A stretch of 56,336 nucleotides of DNA from Erysipelotrichaceae bacterium (GTDB taxonomy: Bacteria; Bacillota_I; Bacilli_A; Erysipelotrichales; Erysipelotrichaceae): positions 1 to 56,336 of the forward strand of contig JAISTR010000004.1 of the NCBI GenBank assembly GCA_031272515.1. Direction: 5' to 3'. A model generated the notes under the pieces. That model had not been told where the DNA came from and did no database searches. It saw nothing but the letters and a program-made list of their open reading frames with translations. Every line of letters begins with the position of its first letter. The stretch's first letter is position 1. This document shows positions 7,857 to 16,354 of this stretch, one piece after another. The translations under genes and the position numbers were made by a program.

Positions 7857-9034
7857 AGCTTCTTGGCCCCCTTGGCTCCGGGTTTATAGCCGGCCAAAAT
7901 ATTGGTGTCATAGGAGAAAATCATCTGTGCCTGGCGGCGTTTGCGGGCGATTGCCAGCTGTACCAGCTCATCCATAAGCTGGGTAAAACTCACCCCCAGC
8001 GGCGTCCATAGGTAATAAGCCAGCGAACCCGGGCAGGTATTGATTTCATTGACGTAGATTTTTTCACTGACGCCATCCATCAGAAAATCGATGCGGCAGA
8101 CCCCGGCGCAGTCCAATGCCCGAAAGGTCTTCAAGGCCAAATCCTCAATGTGTTTTTTCTGTTTTTCACTGATTGGTGCCGGTACAATCCGGCTGGCGGA
8201 AACCATGCCTTTGGCATTGCCGCTCTTTTTTCCTTGACCCAGATACTTGTCTTTGTAGGAAAGGATTGCTTCCGATTTCCCCACTTCCTCCAAAACCGAT
8301 ACCCTAGCTGAAGCAGAGTCTCCCAATACCGAAGCATTGATCTCCCGTAGATTTACAACTGCCTTCTCGATTACAATCTTCGCGTCATACTGTCCGGCCT
8401 CCAGTATTGCGGCCTTCAAGCCCTCTGGTTTTACTACGACTTCAATGCCGACGGAGGAGCCCAGGCAGGCAGGCTTCACCACTACCGGGTATCCCAGTTT
8501 TTCCGCTTTCTTTAATATTTCCTTCTCGTCTTTCTTGAAATCCCCAAAGTAAAACCAGAACCAGTCCACGACTGGCAAACCGCTGTTTTGTAAGATGTGG
8601 TGCATGAAGACCTTGTCCTGCCCCACCGCCCCGGCTTTCACATCGCAGCCACCATAGGCGACTCCCAGGGTTTCCAGATAGCCGGCCACGCTGCCATCCT
8701 CGGTATTGGTGCCATGCACAATCGGAATCACCACATCGATTTCCCGGGGCTTGATGGCAGAGAAAAGCTTTTGATGAATCGGTCTTACAAAGACCTGACT
8801 TTCCTCCTTGATCAAGCACATCGGTTCATACTTCTTTTCCAGTTCATCCAAATCCTTATAGACTTCAATATCACAAAGGGCTGGATCACTGAAAAGCTGG
8901 CGTTTCTTGGAAAGATACAAGGGAATCACTTCATACTTGCTTTTGTCCAGGGCGGCTATGCCCTGGAGCGCCGAAATAATACTGACTTCATGCTCGACGG
9001 TCGCTCCGCCGAAAATCACACCGACCTGTATCAT
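7853..9034 (-). CDS. D-alanine--D-alanine ligase-like ATP-grasp enzyme
   Basis: 393 residues, longer than a typical Ddl. Recognisable are FGGATVEHEVSIISA (N-terminal ligase loop), EDGSVAGYLETLGVAYGG, the ATP-grasp VVKPACLGSSVGI, and the metal-binding CRIDFLMDG with NEINTCPGSLAYYLW. Classical Ddl proteins have GxxGEDG and NTxPGFT at these places; here they read GTNTEDG and NTCPGSL. This suggests a divergent branch that may not be the housekeeping enzyme, or may prefer another second substrate. AGGAGG precedes the ATG. It lies 8 bases after the NUDIX gene in the maf-NUDIX-ligase-GNAT unit. Confidence 0.8.
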   Translation of the reverse strand: MIQVGVIFGGATVEHEVSIISALQGIAALDKSKYEVIPLYLSKKRQLFSDPALCDIEVYKDLDELEKKYEPMCLIKEESQVFVRPIHQKLFSAIKPREIDVVIPIVHGTNTEDGSVAGYLETLGVAYGGCDVKAGAVGQDKVFMHHILQNSGLPVVDWFWFYFGDFKKDEKEILKKAEKLGYPVVVKPACLGSSVGIEVVVKPEGLKAAILEAGQYDAKIVIEKAVVNLREINASVLGDSASARVSVLEEVGKSEAILSYKDKYLGQGKKSGNAKGMVSASRIVPAPISEKQKKHIEDLALKTFRALDCAGVCRIDFLMDGVSEKIYVNEINTCPGSLAYYLWTPLGVSFTQLMDELVQLAIARKRRQAQMIFSYDTNILAGYKPGAKGAKKL

Positions 9035-9042
9035 CGCTCCTC

Positions 9043-9639
9043 CTAGTCAAAGGGCACCTGCTGGCCCGTTTTTATATACGCCAATGCCTGCCGCAGTTCC
9101 GCTTCGGTATTCTTGCGGGAAAGCGGCGGCAGCTCTTTTAAATCAAAGAAACCCGCTTCGCTGACTTCATGGTTGTGGTGCAGCGTTTCATCCGTGGTGG
9201 TTGCCCAAAAGTAGTGGACATACTCCGATACCAATGTCGGGTAGTCCTTGTACTTCTCCCTTTGAAAGACCCCGATCAAGGCTTGAATCTCACAATGGAT
9301 CCCCGTCTCCTCAAAGACTTCCTTCACGGCGTTTTTTTGTAAGGAATAAAACACCTCGCACCAGCCGCCGGGCACCGCCCAGCCGCCATCATCCTCTTTG
9401 ACCATCAAGAGTCTGCCCTGCGGATTAAAGACCAGCACCCGGACGGTGCTGGAGGGAGTCGGATAGACATCCCGGACATAGAGGTTGCGCACCAGCTCCG
9501 GCTCCGTCCTGCCTTCCATCATCTTCAAAGACAGCTCCTCCAGCTCCTGGTAGTTCTCCAGGGCATAGGGATCCTTGGAATACTTCTGGCCAATCCGGCA
9601 GATAGCCAGAACCCGGCTCGCATACTCTTCCCACTTCAT
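9043..9639 (-). CDS. NUDIX hydrolase with N-terminal helical domain
   Basis: 198 residues. Residues 1 to about 65 match the helical N-terminal domain found in a NUDIX subfamily (PF12535-like), and the NUDIX domain follows from STVRVLVFNPQGRLLMV. The NUDIX box reads GWCEVFYSLQKNAVKEVFEE then TGI. Against GX5EX7REUXEEXGU, the first Glu is Tyr and the Arg is Lys, while the metal-binding EVFEE glutamates remain. It would hydrolyse a nucleoside diphosphate linked to another moiety. It overlaps maf by 4 bases. Confidence 0.85.
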   Translation of the reverse strand: MKWEEYASRVLAICRIGQKYSKDPYALENYQELEELSLKMMEGRTEPELVRNLYVRDVYPTPSSTVRVLVFNPQGRLLMVKEDDGGWAVPGGWCEVFYSLQKNAVKEVFEETGIHCEIQALIGVFQREKYKDYPTLVSEYVHYFWATTTDETLHHNHEVSEAGFFDLKELPPLSRKNTEAELRQALAYIKTGQQVPFD

Positions 9640-10205
9640 GTCTCTACTTCCTCTCTGGCCTTGATACGGGCAACGGTTTCTGCCAAAGGCAGACCCATGA
9701 CCGTATAGTAGTCCCCGTTGATCTTCTCCACCAACAAAGCTCCCAGCCCCTGAATCGCATAGGCACCGGCTTTGTCCAGCACTTCCTTGGTTTGTACATA
9801 AGCGCTTGCCTCGGCTTCGCCGTATGCGCGCATCACTACTTCGGTGATGCTGGAAAACACCTCGGTTTTACGATCATCCATCAGACAGACCGAAGTGATG
9901 ACCTGGTGGGTCTTGCCAGAGATCTTCATTAGCATCCGCAAAGCCTCCGCTTCATCCCTGGGCTTGCCCAGGATTTCCCCGTTTAAGACCACGACCGTAT
10001 CAGCGGCAAGAACCAGTGCTTCCTTATGCTTTAAAAACACCTCTTTGGCTTTCTGCCTGGCGATTTCCTCAATCGCTGCCGGCAAGCCCAATGAGAGGTC
10101 CAATACCTCATCCGATTCTGGTTTGACGGCGCAAAAAGGCAGCTGCACCATCTGTAGCAGCTGCTGTCTTCTGGGGGATTGACTGGCGAGTATCAAGGGT
10201 TTCAT
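9636..10205 (-). CDS. maf: Maf-family nucleoside triphosphate pyrophosphatase
   Basis: 189 residues. The N-terminus LILASQSPRRQQLLQ is the Maf signature, followed by VLAADTVVVLNGEILGKPRD with the catalytic Asp and AGAYAIQGLGALLVEKINGDYYTVMGLPL. Maf proteins hydrolyse non-canonical or modified pyrimidine/purine NTPs and are linked to division arrest. It is the first gene of a tightly overlapping unit (maf, NUDIX, ligase, GNAT) that pairs two house-cleaning hydrolases. The ATG lies 9 bases after a -10 box with no Shine-Dalgarno sequence. Confidence 0.93.
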   Translation of the reverse strand: MKPLILASQSPRRQQLLQMVQLPFCAVKPESDEVLDLSLGLPAAIEEIARQKAKEVFLKHKEALVLAADTVVVLNGEILGKPRDEAEALRMLMKISGKTHQVITSVCLMDDRKTEVFSSITEVVMRAYGEAEASAYVQTKEVLDKAGAYAIQGLGALLVEKINGDYYTVMGLPLAETVARIKAREEVET

Positions 10206-10214
10206 ATGAATGAT

Positions 10215-10243
10215 ATTTTACAACGGTTTGCAAGCTGTGGCAA
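10215..10243 (-). promoter_or_regulatory. Promoter of maf, predicted leaderless
   Basis: On the minus strand TTGCCA (10238-10243) is followed by a 17-base spacer and TAAAAT (10215-10220). The maf ATG comes 9 bases later (10205), so transcription should start within about two bases of it. No ribosome site is present. The promoter sits directly behind the nitroreductase stop codon, so maf need not depend on the upstream transcript. Confidence 0.65.
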
Positions 10244-10253
10244 TTGCGCCAAC

Positions 10254-10997
10254 TCAATCCCCGTCAAACTCTTCAAAGTACTTCTTGACCGAACGCTGCA
10301 TCTCCCGGGCAAAGTCCACATCATACTTGCGCTTGAAGAAAGCGGTCAGCCAGTCTTGGTAATTGTAGTCCAGATTGTCTTTCTCTCCCCTTTGTGTAAA
10401 CATCGCTTTGAGCTCGTCCTGATTCAGGCTTTTGTACTTGTTTTCAAATACCACATACTCCGGCGCAAAGCGTGCCGGTTTTTTGCGGTCTTTCTGCTGC
10501 GGGGTCGGATAGCCGAATACCAGCATCGCCACCGGCACCACCGTAGCGGGTAAACCCAATAGCTCCTTGTGAAATTCGTACTGTTCCAAAATATCGCCGA
10601 TATAGCAGGAACCGATGCCCAAGGACCAGGCAGCCACCACAGTATTCTGGGCAGCGATGAAGGCATCACTCGATGATAAAAGCAGGCTGCCGGGTCCCGG
10701 CTTCTTGGGATTCAAACCAATCGATTTGAGGGCACCGTCCCACTTGGTCAAATCCACGCAGAAAATCAGGCACATCTTGGCAGTGGCGATGAATGGCTGA
10801 TGGTCACAGCTTTCGGACAGCGCCTGTAATACCTTCGGGTCGGTGATATCCAGGATGCTGTAAGGCATCTGATTACCCCCGGTCGGAGCTTCCAGGGCAC
10901 AGCGGATGATCAGTTTCTTGTCATCCTTTGATATCTCCTGATTGGTGAATGATCTTACAGACTTGCGGCTGATTAAGCTTTCAATGATTTCGTTCAT
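10254..10997 (-). CDS. Nitroreductase-family FMN oxidoreductase
   Basis: 247 residues. The N-terminus SLISRKSVRSFTNQEIS is the FMN-binding start of the nitroreductase family. ALEAPTGGNQMPYSILDI (FMN loop), NTVVAAWSLGIGSCYIG and GLPATVVPVAMLVFGYP follow. Size and layout match NfsA/NADPH-dependent flavin oxidoreductase types, which reduce nitroaromatics, quinones or flavin. AGAGGAGAG lies before the ATG. It stands alone between the YdjC-family terminator and the maf promoter. Confidence 0.88.
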   Translation of the reverse strand: MNEIIESLISRKSVRSFTNQEISKDDKKLIIRCALEAPTGGNQMPYSILDITDPKVLQALSESCDHQPFIATAKMCLIFCVDLTKWDGALKSIGLNPKKPGPGSLLLSSSDAFIAAQNTVVAAWSLGIGSCYIGDILEQYEFHKELLGLPATVVPVAMLVFGYPTPQQKDRKKPARFAPEYVVFENKYKSLNQDELKAMFTQRGEKDNLDYNYQDWLTAFFKRKYDVDFAREMQRSVKKYFEEFDGD

Positions 10998-11030
10998 GGG
11001 TTCTCTCCTCTTTTACAGAAACAGTAGCAC

Positions 11031-11062
11031 AAAAAAGTGAAGACTTGATGAGAATCTTCACT
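11031..11062 (-). terminator. Intrinsic terminator after the YdjC-family gene
   Basis: Inverted arms AGTGAAGA (11036-11043) and TCTTCACT (11055-11062) are followed on the minus strand by a run of T (11031-11036). It lies 12 bases past the stop codon at 11075. Confidence 0.8.
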
Positions 11063-11074
11063 CTTTCAATTTTT

Positions 11075-11932
11075 TTAACCGATGTACAGCGGACTGCCTA
11101 GCAGTTTCAGATGGTTCTGATATTCATGAGTTCCATAGATGGCATCCCGGAAGGTGACCAGTTCCACTTTGTGGTCGATGATCCACTGTTTCATTTCATC
11201 GCTGCATAACCCTTCGACATCCACAATTCTGGCTAAAGTCACAGAGGACTCCAGCACCAGTTCATCGACATAGCCGGGATGCCAGGGTGTCACATAGGTG
11301 GTATTGCTCGCAAACATCTCTTCAGTAAAATAGGATTTGTAGAAGGCCATCGGTGAATAGTCGGGGAATTTGTCAAATTCCTTGCTGGAAGCACCCGGGT
11401 ATTGCAGGGAAGGATCCACACAAATGATATCCCGGCTAAGATATTTTTCATCTGCCGGTCTGGTTCTGCCAAAGCCATGGGTAGTCATAAACCCGGTCAC
11501 TAAGCCATACTCTTCGATCACTGCTTTCATCGCCCTGTCCATTGGTGAGTCCCCCGGATGAAAGCCGGCGGTATCCGGAACCCTTCCCAAAATCGCAATA
11601 CAGCGATCCAGCTCTGCCCGCAGTTCAATCAGGCATTCCTCATAGACGAAGGTGTCCCTCGCTTTGCGGTCATGGCGCCCTTTGAAGCGTCCCCGTTTGT
11701 CAATCAGGCTGGGGATCAGTTTGGGGTTTGCTACCGGTGTATTCCATAGATGGGCATGCCAGCCCACACTCAGCCAGGGATGGGCTTTAGAGTAAAGCAA
11801 GGCATCCTCTGTACCCGGACTGTCCAGCATCACATCCACATGGGTGCTGATGCCCTCTTCAAAACTGCGGAAGGTCCCGATGTTGTGCACCAGGGTGTAA
11901 CCGACATCATCTGCTCTGACAATCAATTTCAT
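11075..11932 (-). CDS. YdjC/ChbG-family carbohydrate deacetylase
   Basis: 285 residues. It begins KLIVRADDVGYT, the metal-binding DD motif of the YdjC family. SVGWHAHLW and AGFHPGDSPMDRAM supply the histidines of the active site, and TPWHPGYVDE is the late conserved histidine motif. Members deacetylate N-acetylated oligosaccharides such as chitobiose. A rich AAAGGAGGAAACGT site precedes the ATG. It has its own terminator and no sugar transport neighbours in view, so the physiological substrate is not known. Confidence 0.88.
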   Translation of the reverse strand: MKLIVRADDVGYTLVHNIGTFRSFEEGISTHVDVMLDSPGTEDALLYSKAHPWLSVGWHAHLWNTPVANPKLIPSLIDKRGRFKGRHDRKARDTFVYEECLIELRAELDRCIAILGRVPDTAGFHPGDSPMDRAMKAVIEEYGLVTGFMTTHGFGRTRPADEKYLSRDIICVDPSLQYPGASSKEFDKFPDYSPMAFYKSYFTEEMFASNTTYVTPWHPGYVDELVLESSVTLARIVDVEGLCSDEMKQWIIDHKVELVTFRDAIYGTHEYQNHLKLLGSPLYIG

Positions 11933-12227
11933 ACGTTTCCTCCTTTTACTTGTATCGTTATGTGTTTCTTTTGAACTGCTCTTCTTAATACTAAAGTATC
12001 ACAGGTTAATAATTTTCTCACTGTCCATTTTTGCGTTAAGGTTTTGGCAATTCACCAAATTCTTTCACTGCCGCTCCTGACTCCATTATGAAAAAGAATA
12101 CGCTTTTCCTCCAGACCCGTTGTTTCGCTAAATTGCGGAAACCGCGGCGCTGATTCATCTTGTCCAAGCCCAGCTTCTTATAATCGTCTATCAGGTCTCT
12201 GCAGTCTTCCTATGCTATAATCACTTC
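11933..12227. other. Intergenic stretch with a possible gene remnant
   Basis: The 295 bases between two divergent genes hold the promoter regions of both. On the minus strand 12036-12158 is an open 40-codon frame beginning MNQRRGFRNLAKQRVWRKSV. The frame opens further upstream, after a stop, with DLIDDYKKLGLDK. No ribosome site is convincing. It reads like the end of a protein gene rather than random sequence, but I cannot name it. Nothing else is evident. Confidence 0.3.
12213..12227 (+). promoter_or_regulatory. Extended -10 promoter, leaderless start of the YfhO gene
   Basis: TGC-TATAAT (12213-12221) is an extended -10 element, and the ATG at 12228 follows after only 6 bases. The predicted transcription start coincides with the start codon. 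No ribosome site exists and no clear -35 element is present, as is common for extended -10 promoters. Confidence 0.7.
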
Positions 12228-14519
12228 ATGAAGTTTAAGTGGGAAAAACTGATTCTTTTATACGCTGTTATCTCAATTACTGCCTTTATTTTTTTGTTTT
12301 TGTCCGGAAACCTCTTTGCCTATGGCTATGATGCCAGGAACCAGGCCTATCCCTTCTATACGGAATACCGGCGGCTGTACCTGCAGTTTTTTACCACTGG
12401 CAGCCTGCCCTTTTATTCCTTCAATCTGTTTCTGGGCAACAGCGTCTATTCCACCCATGCCTTCTACGGTTTCTTTGATATCGTGAATTATCTGACTTTC
12501 CCTTTGGATATCTCCTATTTCTATATCCGGGTCTTGCAGACGATGCTGCGGATTTTCATCAGCATGGTGACCTTCACTTGTTTTTTGAAATACTGGGTAA
12601 AGAAGGAAAGCACCCTGATTCTGGGCAGTGTCGCCTATGGCCTTTCCAGCTGGTTTGCCTACTTCACCTCCCAGCCCAATTTTTTAACCTTCTACGCTTT
12701 TACCCCGCTTTATTTCGCCGCTATTGAACATTTTTATAAAACCAACAGAAAAGCCTTCTTTATCGGGATGGCTGCCTTTCTTTGTATCACCAATTACTAT
12801 TTCTTCTTTACGCTCTCCCTGTTTACAATCTTTTATTGCCTCTACCGCTACTATAACCTGAATGGCAGTTTCAAGGGTGTACTGAAATCTGCCCTCTCTT
12901 TGATTGGCGCCTATGCCATTGGTCTGCTGATGGCGATGGTTGTCCTATTACCCAGTATTTACGGATTATTGGGCAATTCCCGTTTGGCAACCGGCGCAAA
13001 TGCCCTCTTCTATCCAGCCGTCACTTACCTCAATCTGCTGCAGGCCTTTGTCCAGCCCAATCTGTTTGTACAGATGTTTGACCACAATGCCTTTCTGACT
13101 TCCTCCTACCGCTTGTATGAACTGACCCTGTTTGCCAGCAGCGTGACCTCCCTGTTACTGCCGCAGATTTTCTCTGACAAGGAAAAACAATTCAAAAAAA
13201 GCACCCTGGTACTCTATGGGGTACTGCTGTTATGTTTACTTTTGCCGCTGGGCGGTTCACTGTTTCACGGCTTCGCCGAAGCCAGCTTCCGCTTCACTTT
13301 CCTGGTGATTCTGCTCAATATCACCCTCGCCTGCCGCTATCTGGACCAACCGGAGCGCATCTCGAAAAAAAATCTGCTAATCACCATTAGTATTTTTACC
13401 CTTGTCTCTTTGATTGCCATCCCTCTAGCAAAACTGAGTAACACCTACAAGCTCTTTGACTGGCAGAATCTCTGGCTTCCCTACCTGATTGCCTTAGGCG
13501 CAATTCCTGTCTATTTCCTGGTTTACTGGCTGCTTCAAAAACAGAAGACCAGAATCCTGATTGCCTTCTCGATCCTGGAAGCCCTGCTTTTTTTCCAGAT
13601 TTTCTTCTTTGAGGTCTATGACCCGAAAATCTATCAAAAGGATTTCCTCTGGGAACAGGCACATATGCTGGAGCTTGAGAGCCAGGGCTTGAATCAGTAT
13701 CTGGATTCCCTGGATTTTGATAACCAAAGCTCGTTCTATCGCATCTTTACCCCGGTCAATGAAGAGTACTATCCCCTCAACATGAATCTGCTGTACGACA
13801 TCAAGGGGGTGACCGGCTACAACAGCACCAATTCCCCTGCCCTCAATGATCTTTTGCTCTTTCCAGAGCACTCCTTTGATGACTGGCACATCAATATCGA
13901 GGATGGCGATTTGATCAATTTCTTCAGCGTCAAGTATGTGGTTCTCTATAACCCGGCTGAACTGCCCCCAGGGGACTGGCAGCTGGTCGCTGAAAACTAC
14001 TACCAGGGCTTTTACATCTATGAAAATTTGAACTACAGGCCTTTGGGCACCACCTACACAAAGGCTGTCACCTACGACAAGGCAGAACAAAATCAGACCC
14101 TGCACTTCGCCAATTTAATGGATACGGTCTTTGTCAAGACTGCTATGGAAGAGCAGGAAATCAACAGCATCATGCAAAGTGATACGACGAATTCCTTCAC
14201 CGACATCCGCTATGGACAAAACCAGATTACCGCCTCCCTTACCAGTGACCAGTCCAGCTTTGCGGTGCTCTCGCTTCCCTATGATGCCGGCTGGCAGGTC
14301 ACCATAAACGGCACCAGCGTCAAGACCTATCAGGTGAGTGGCGGCATGCTGGGGTTTGGGGTATTTGCCGGTGACAACCAGATTGAAATGCACTATGTGC
14401 CCCAGGGCTTCTATACCGGGGTATGGCTCTCCCTCGCGGGTGTTTGCCTGTTTGTCATAGTCTTGTCTACCGAAATAAAAAAAGGAAGGCAAGCGGGGAA
14501 ACTTGCTTCCTGTCAATAA
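12228..14519 (+). CDS. YfhO-family multi-pass membrane protein
   Basis: 763 residues with about a dozen hydrophobic spans through residue 460, then a soluble domain of about 270 residues, one more span (GVWLSLAGVCLFVIVLS) and a basic tail. The N-terminal loop GYDARNQAYPFYTEYRRLYLQFF followed by LPFYSFNLFLG is characteristic of YfhO (PF09586) proteins, GT-C-like membrane proteins implicated in glycosylation of lipids or wall polymers. The C-terminal part contains SLPYDAGWQVTINGT, another family feature. It is monocistronic as far as can be seen. Confidence 0.85.
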   Translation: MKFKWEKLILLYAVISITAFIFLFLSGNLFAYGYDARNQAYPFYTEYRRLYLQFFTTGSLPFYSFNLFLGNSVYSTHAFYGFFDIVNYLTFPLDISYFYIRVLQTMLRIFISMVTFTCFLKYWVKKESTLILGSVAYGLSSWFAYFTSQPNFLTFYAFTPLYFAAIEHFYKTNRKAFFIGMAAFLCITNYYFFFTLSLFTIFYCLYRYYNLNGSFKGVLKSALSLIGAYAIGLLMAMVVLLPSIYGLLGNSRLATGANALFYPAVTYLNLLQAFVQPNLFVQMFDHNAFLTSSYRLYELTLFASSVTSLLLPQIFSDKEKQFKKSTLVLYGVLLLCLLLPLGGSLFHGFAEASFRFTFLVILLNITLACRYLDQPERISKKNLLITISIFTLVSLIAIPLAKLSNTYKLFDWQNLWLPYLIALGAIPVYFLVYWLLQKQKTRILIAFSILEALLFFQIFFFEVYDPKIYQKDFLWEQAHMLELESQGLNQYLDSLDFDNQSSFYRIFTPVNEEYYPLNMNLLYDIKGVTGYNSTNSPALNDLLLFPEHSFDDWHINIEDGDLINFFSVKYVVLYNPAELPPGDWQLVAENYYQGFYIYENLNYRPLGTTYTKAVTYDKAEQNQTLHFANLMDTVFVKTAMEEQEINSIMQSDTTNSFTDIRYGQNQITASLTSDQSSFAVLSLPYDAGWQVTINGTSVKTYQVSGGMLGFGVFAGDNQIEMHYVPQGFYTGVWLSLAGVCLFVIVLSTEIKKGRQAGKLASCQ

Positions 14520-14682
14520 CAACAGTTCAGGGTTCATTGATTTTGGGAGATTGTTATTCTGTTTAGGGAGAACAGATTTTCATGAGAAAGAGGATGGTGT
14601 TCATCGTTGTCCTTCTGTCCCAAACTGCAGCTATTGCCATGTGAACTTCCCAAAGGGGGCGTGCTCACTTGTACAGAATATC

Positions 14683-14711
14683 CAAAAAAAAGCCTGATAG
14701 CAAGGCTTTTT
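14683..14711 (-). terminator. Terminator downstream of murF, possibly bidirectional
   Basis: AAAAAGCC and GGCTTTTT arms flank a 9-base loop, with T runs on both strands. It lies 50 bases after the murF stop and about 165 bases after the convergent YfhO gene, so it could serve both. A second inverted repeat (TTTTCCAGT/ACTGGAAAA, around 14752-14771) straddles the murF stop codon but has only a short T run. The rest of 14520-14682 shows no gene. Confidence 0.7.
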
Positions 14712-14759
14712 GGTTTGTTTAAGAAAGGTTTAAGGATTTGCCTGGTAAGTTTTTCCAGT

Positions 14760-16352
14760 CTAACTGGAAAAGGCATCCGGCAGATCGTTTTCCAATAAGA
14801 TGGTATCCGATGTCGTGAAATTCTTGTAGACCAAAGCGAAGCCGTCACGCACCGATTTGACGATATGAATATGCTTTTCATCAAAGCCAATCTCCGCCAG
14901 GCCTTCCGCAATCGCTTTGGTGCGGTTTTGGCCGACCAGAATCACCTCATCCGCCTTGCCCTTCATCTGCTTGCCGAAGTTGCGGTTGGCGCTCTCTTCC
15001 TGGGCACCCAGATCAATCATGCCCGGGGTGATGATGATGCGTTTGCCCGGCATCCGGGAGAGTACCTCCAAAGACATTGCGGCCCCGGCCGGATTGGAGT
15101 TGAAGGCATTGTCGATGAAAGTGTAGCCATTGATCTGCTTGATCTGCAAACGGTGCTCCACCTGACTTAGATTCTTGACCCCAATAATCAAATCCTCCCA
15201 GCTAATGCCAAGCTCCCTGGCCAGGGCGATGGCACAGAGGATGTTGGTGATGTTGTGCTCGCCCAATAAACCGGTACTGAAGTCATAGGACTCCCCGCTG
15301 GTCACGACCTTGAAACGGCTGCCTGCTGCATCATAGGTGATGTCGGTTGCCCGATAATCCACATCACCGCTTAAGATACCGATGCTGCGCAGTTCACAAA
15401 GGCACTGCAGCGGATATTCACGCACATACTGGTTGTCCTTGTTGATGATGCCTACCCCATCAGCCGGCAGCAGTTCAATCAGCGCCATCTTCTCCTTCAC
15501 GATGTTTTCAATCGAACCGAAGGTATTGAGATGCTGGGGACCGACGGCGGTCACGATGCCATACTTGGGCTCTACGAAACGGGCCAGATAACTGATCTCC
15601 CCTACTTTATCCGCTCCCATCTCGCATAAGAACACCTGGTGCAGCTTTTCCAGCTGGGAACGGATGGTGATGGTGATGCCCATCGGGGTGTTGTAGGAGG
15701 CCGGCGTCATCAGGGTATAGAAATGCTGGGACAATAACTGCTGGGCGATATTCTTGCAGGAGGTCTTGCCATAGCTGCCGGTGATGCCGACCTTGATCAG
15801 GTCCGGCATGGTGGAGAGCTTTTTCTTTGCCAGGCTGAGATAGTGGTTCCACACCAGCTTCTCCACCGGCATCAATAATAACGCCACCACATACAGCAAA
15901 AACCAGGGCAAAACCAAAACGATGACATAGAGGTAGGAATATAGGCCCAGCGGCAAAGCCGCTATGGCATAGAGGTAAATCCCCAGCCACAGAAGCACAA
16001 AGACCAAAGCCTGGCGCAGGACCCGGTGGGTCCAGCGCAGCGGTTTAATCGCCGTCTTTTTGGGCACAAACAGATAGAAGAAGACCAGTACCACCACATT
16101 GAAGATGCCGCTCAAAAGCAGCTTGGTCAAATCACTGAAGGGCAGAATAATCCAGATGGTCGCTCCCACCAGCACCCCCACCATCCCCAGCCAGAAGCCA
16201 GGTTGAAACTTGTGGCGCTCGCCAAGCCAACCGCTATAGCGCCTGAGTTCATAGCGGTTTTGTTGGAAGGTGTGCAGCACTTTGACAAAGGGCTCTGCTC
16301 CCATCGCCGCAATACTGATGATGGCAAACAGCCTTGCTAATAACAGTTGCAT
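14760..16352 (-). CDS. murF: MurF-type Mur ligase with N-terminal membrane domain
   Basis: 530 residues. The first ~155 residues contain several hydrophobic spans (for example LGMVGVLVGATIWIILPF and LVFVLLWLGIYLYAIAALPL). The Mur ligase core follows: VGITGSYGKTSCKN is the ATP loop, CEMGADKVGEI and GPQHLNTFGS the central region, and HRLQIKQINGYTFIDNAFNSNP the C-terminal domain. MurF adds D-Ala-D-Ala to UDP-MurNAc-tripeptide; membrane-fused versions occur in Firmicutes. The hydrolase gene ends 2 bases upstream of it, so the two are co-transcribed. Confidence 0.85.
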   Translation of the reverse strand: MQLLLARLFAIISIAAMGAEPFVKVLHTFQQNRYELRRYSGWLGERHKFQPGFWLGMVGVLVGATIWIILPFSDLTKLLLSGIFNVVVLVFFYLFVPKKTAIKPLRWTHRVLRQALVFVLLWLGIYLYAIAALPLGLYSYLYVIVLVLPWFLLYVVALLLMPVEKLVWNHYLSLAKKKLSTMPDLIKVGITGSYGKTSCKNIAQQLLSQHFYTLMTPASYNTPMGITITIRSQLEKLHQVFLCEMGADKVGEISYLARFVEPKYGIVTAVGPQHLNTFGSIENIVKEKMALIELLPADGVGIINKDNQYVREYPLQCLCELRSIGILSGDVDYRATDITYDAAGSRFKVVTSGESYDFSTGLLGEHNITNILCAIALARELGISWEDLIIGVKNLSQVEHRLQIKQINGYTFIDNAFNSNPAGAAMSLEVLSRMPGKRIIITPGMIDLGAQEESANRNFGKQMKGKADEVILVGQNRTKAIAEGLAEIGFDEKHIHIVKSVRDGFALVYKNFTTSDTILLENDLPDAFSS

Positions 16353-16354
16353 AG

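Noticed and set aside
12036-12158. 40-codon frame as a real gene
   Set aside because: No ribosome site and no homologue I can name; kept only as a possible remnant in the intergenic note.
14520-14682. Gap after yfhO as a small gene
   Set aside because: Short frames exist on both strands but none has a start site or composition of a real protein.
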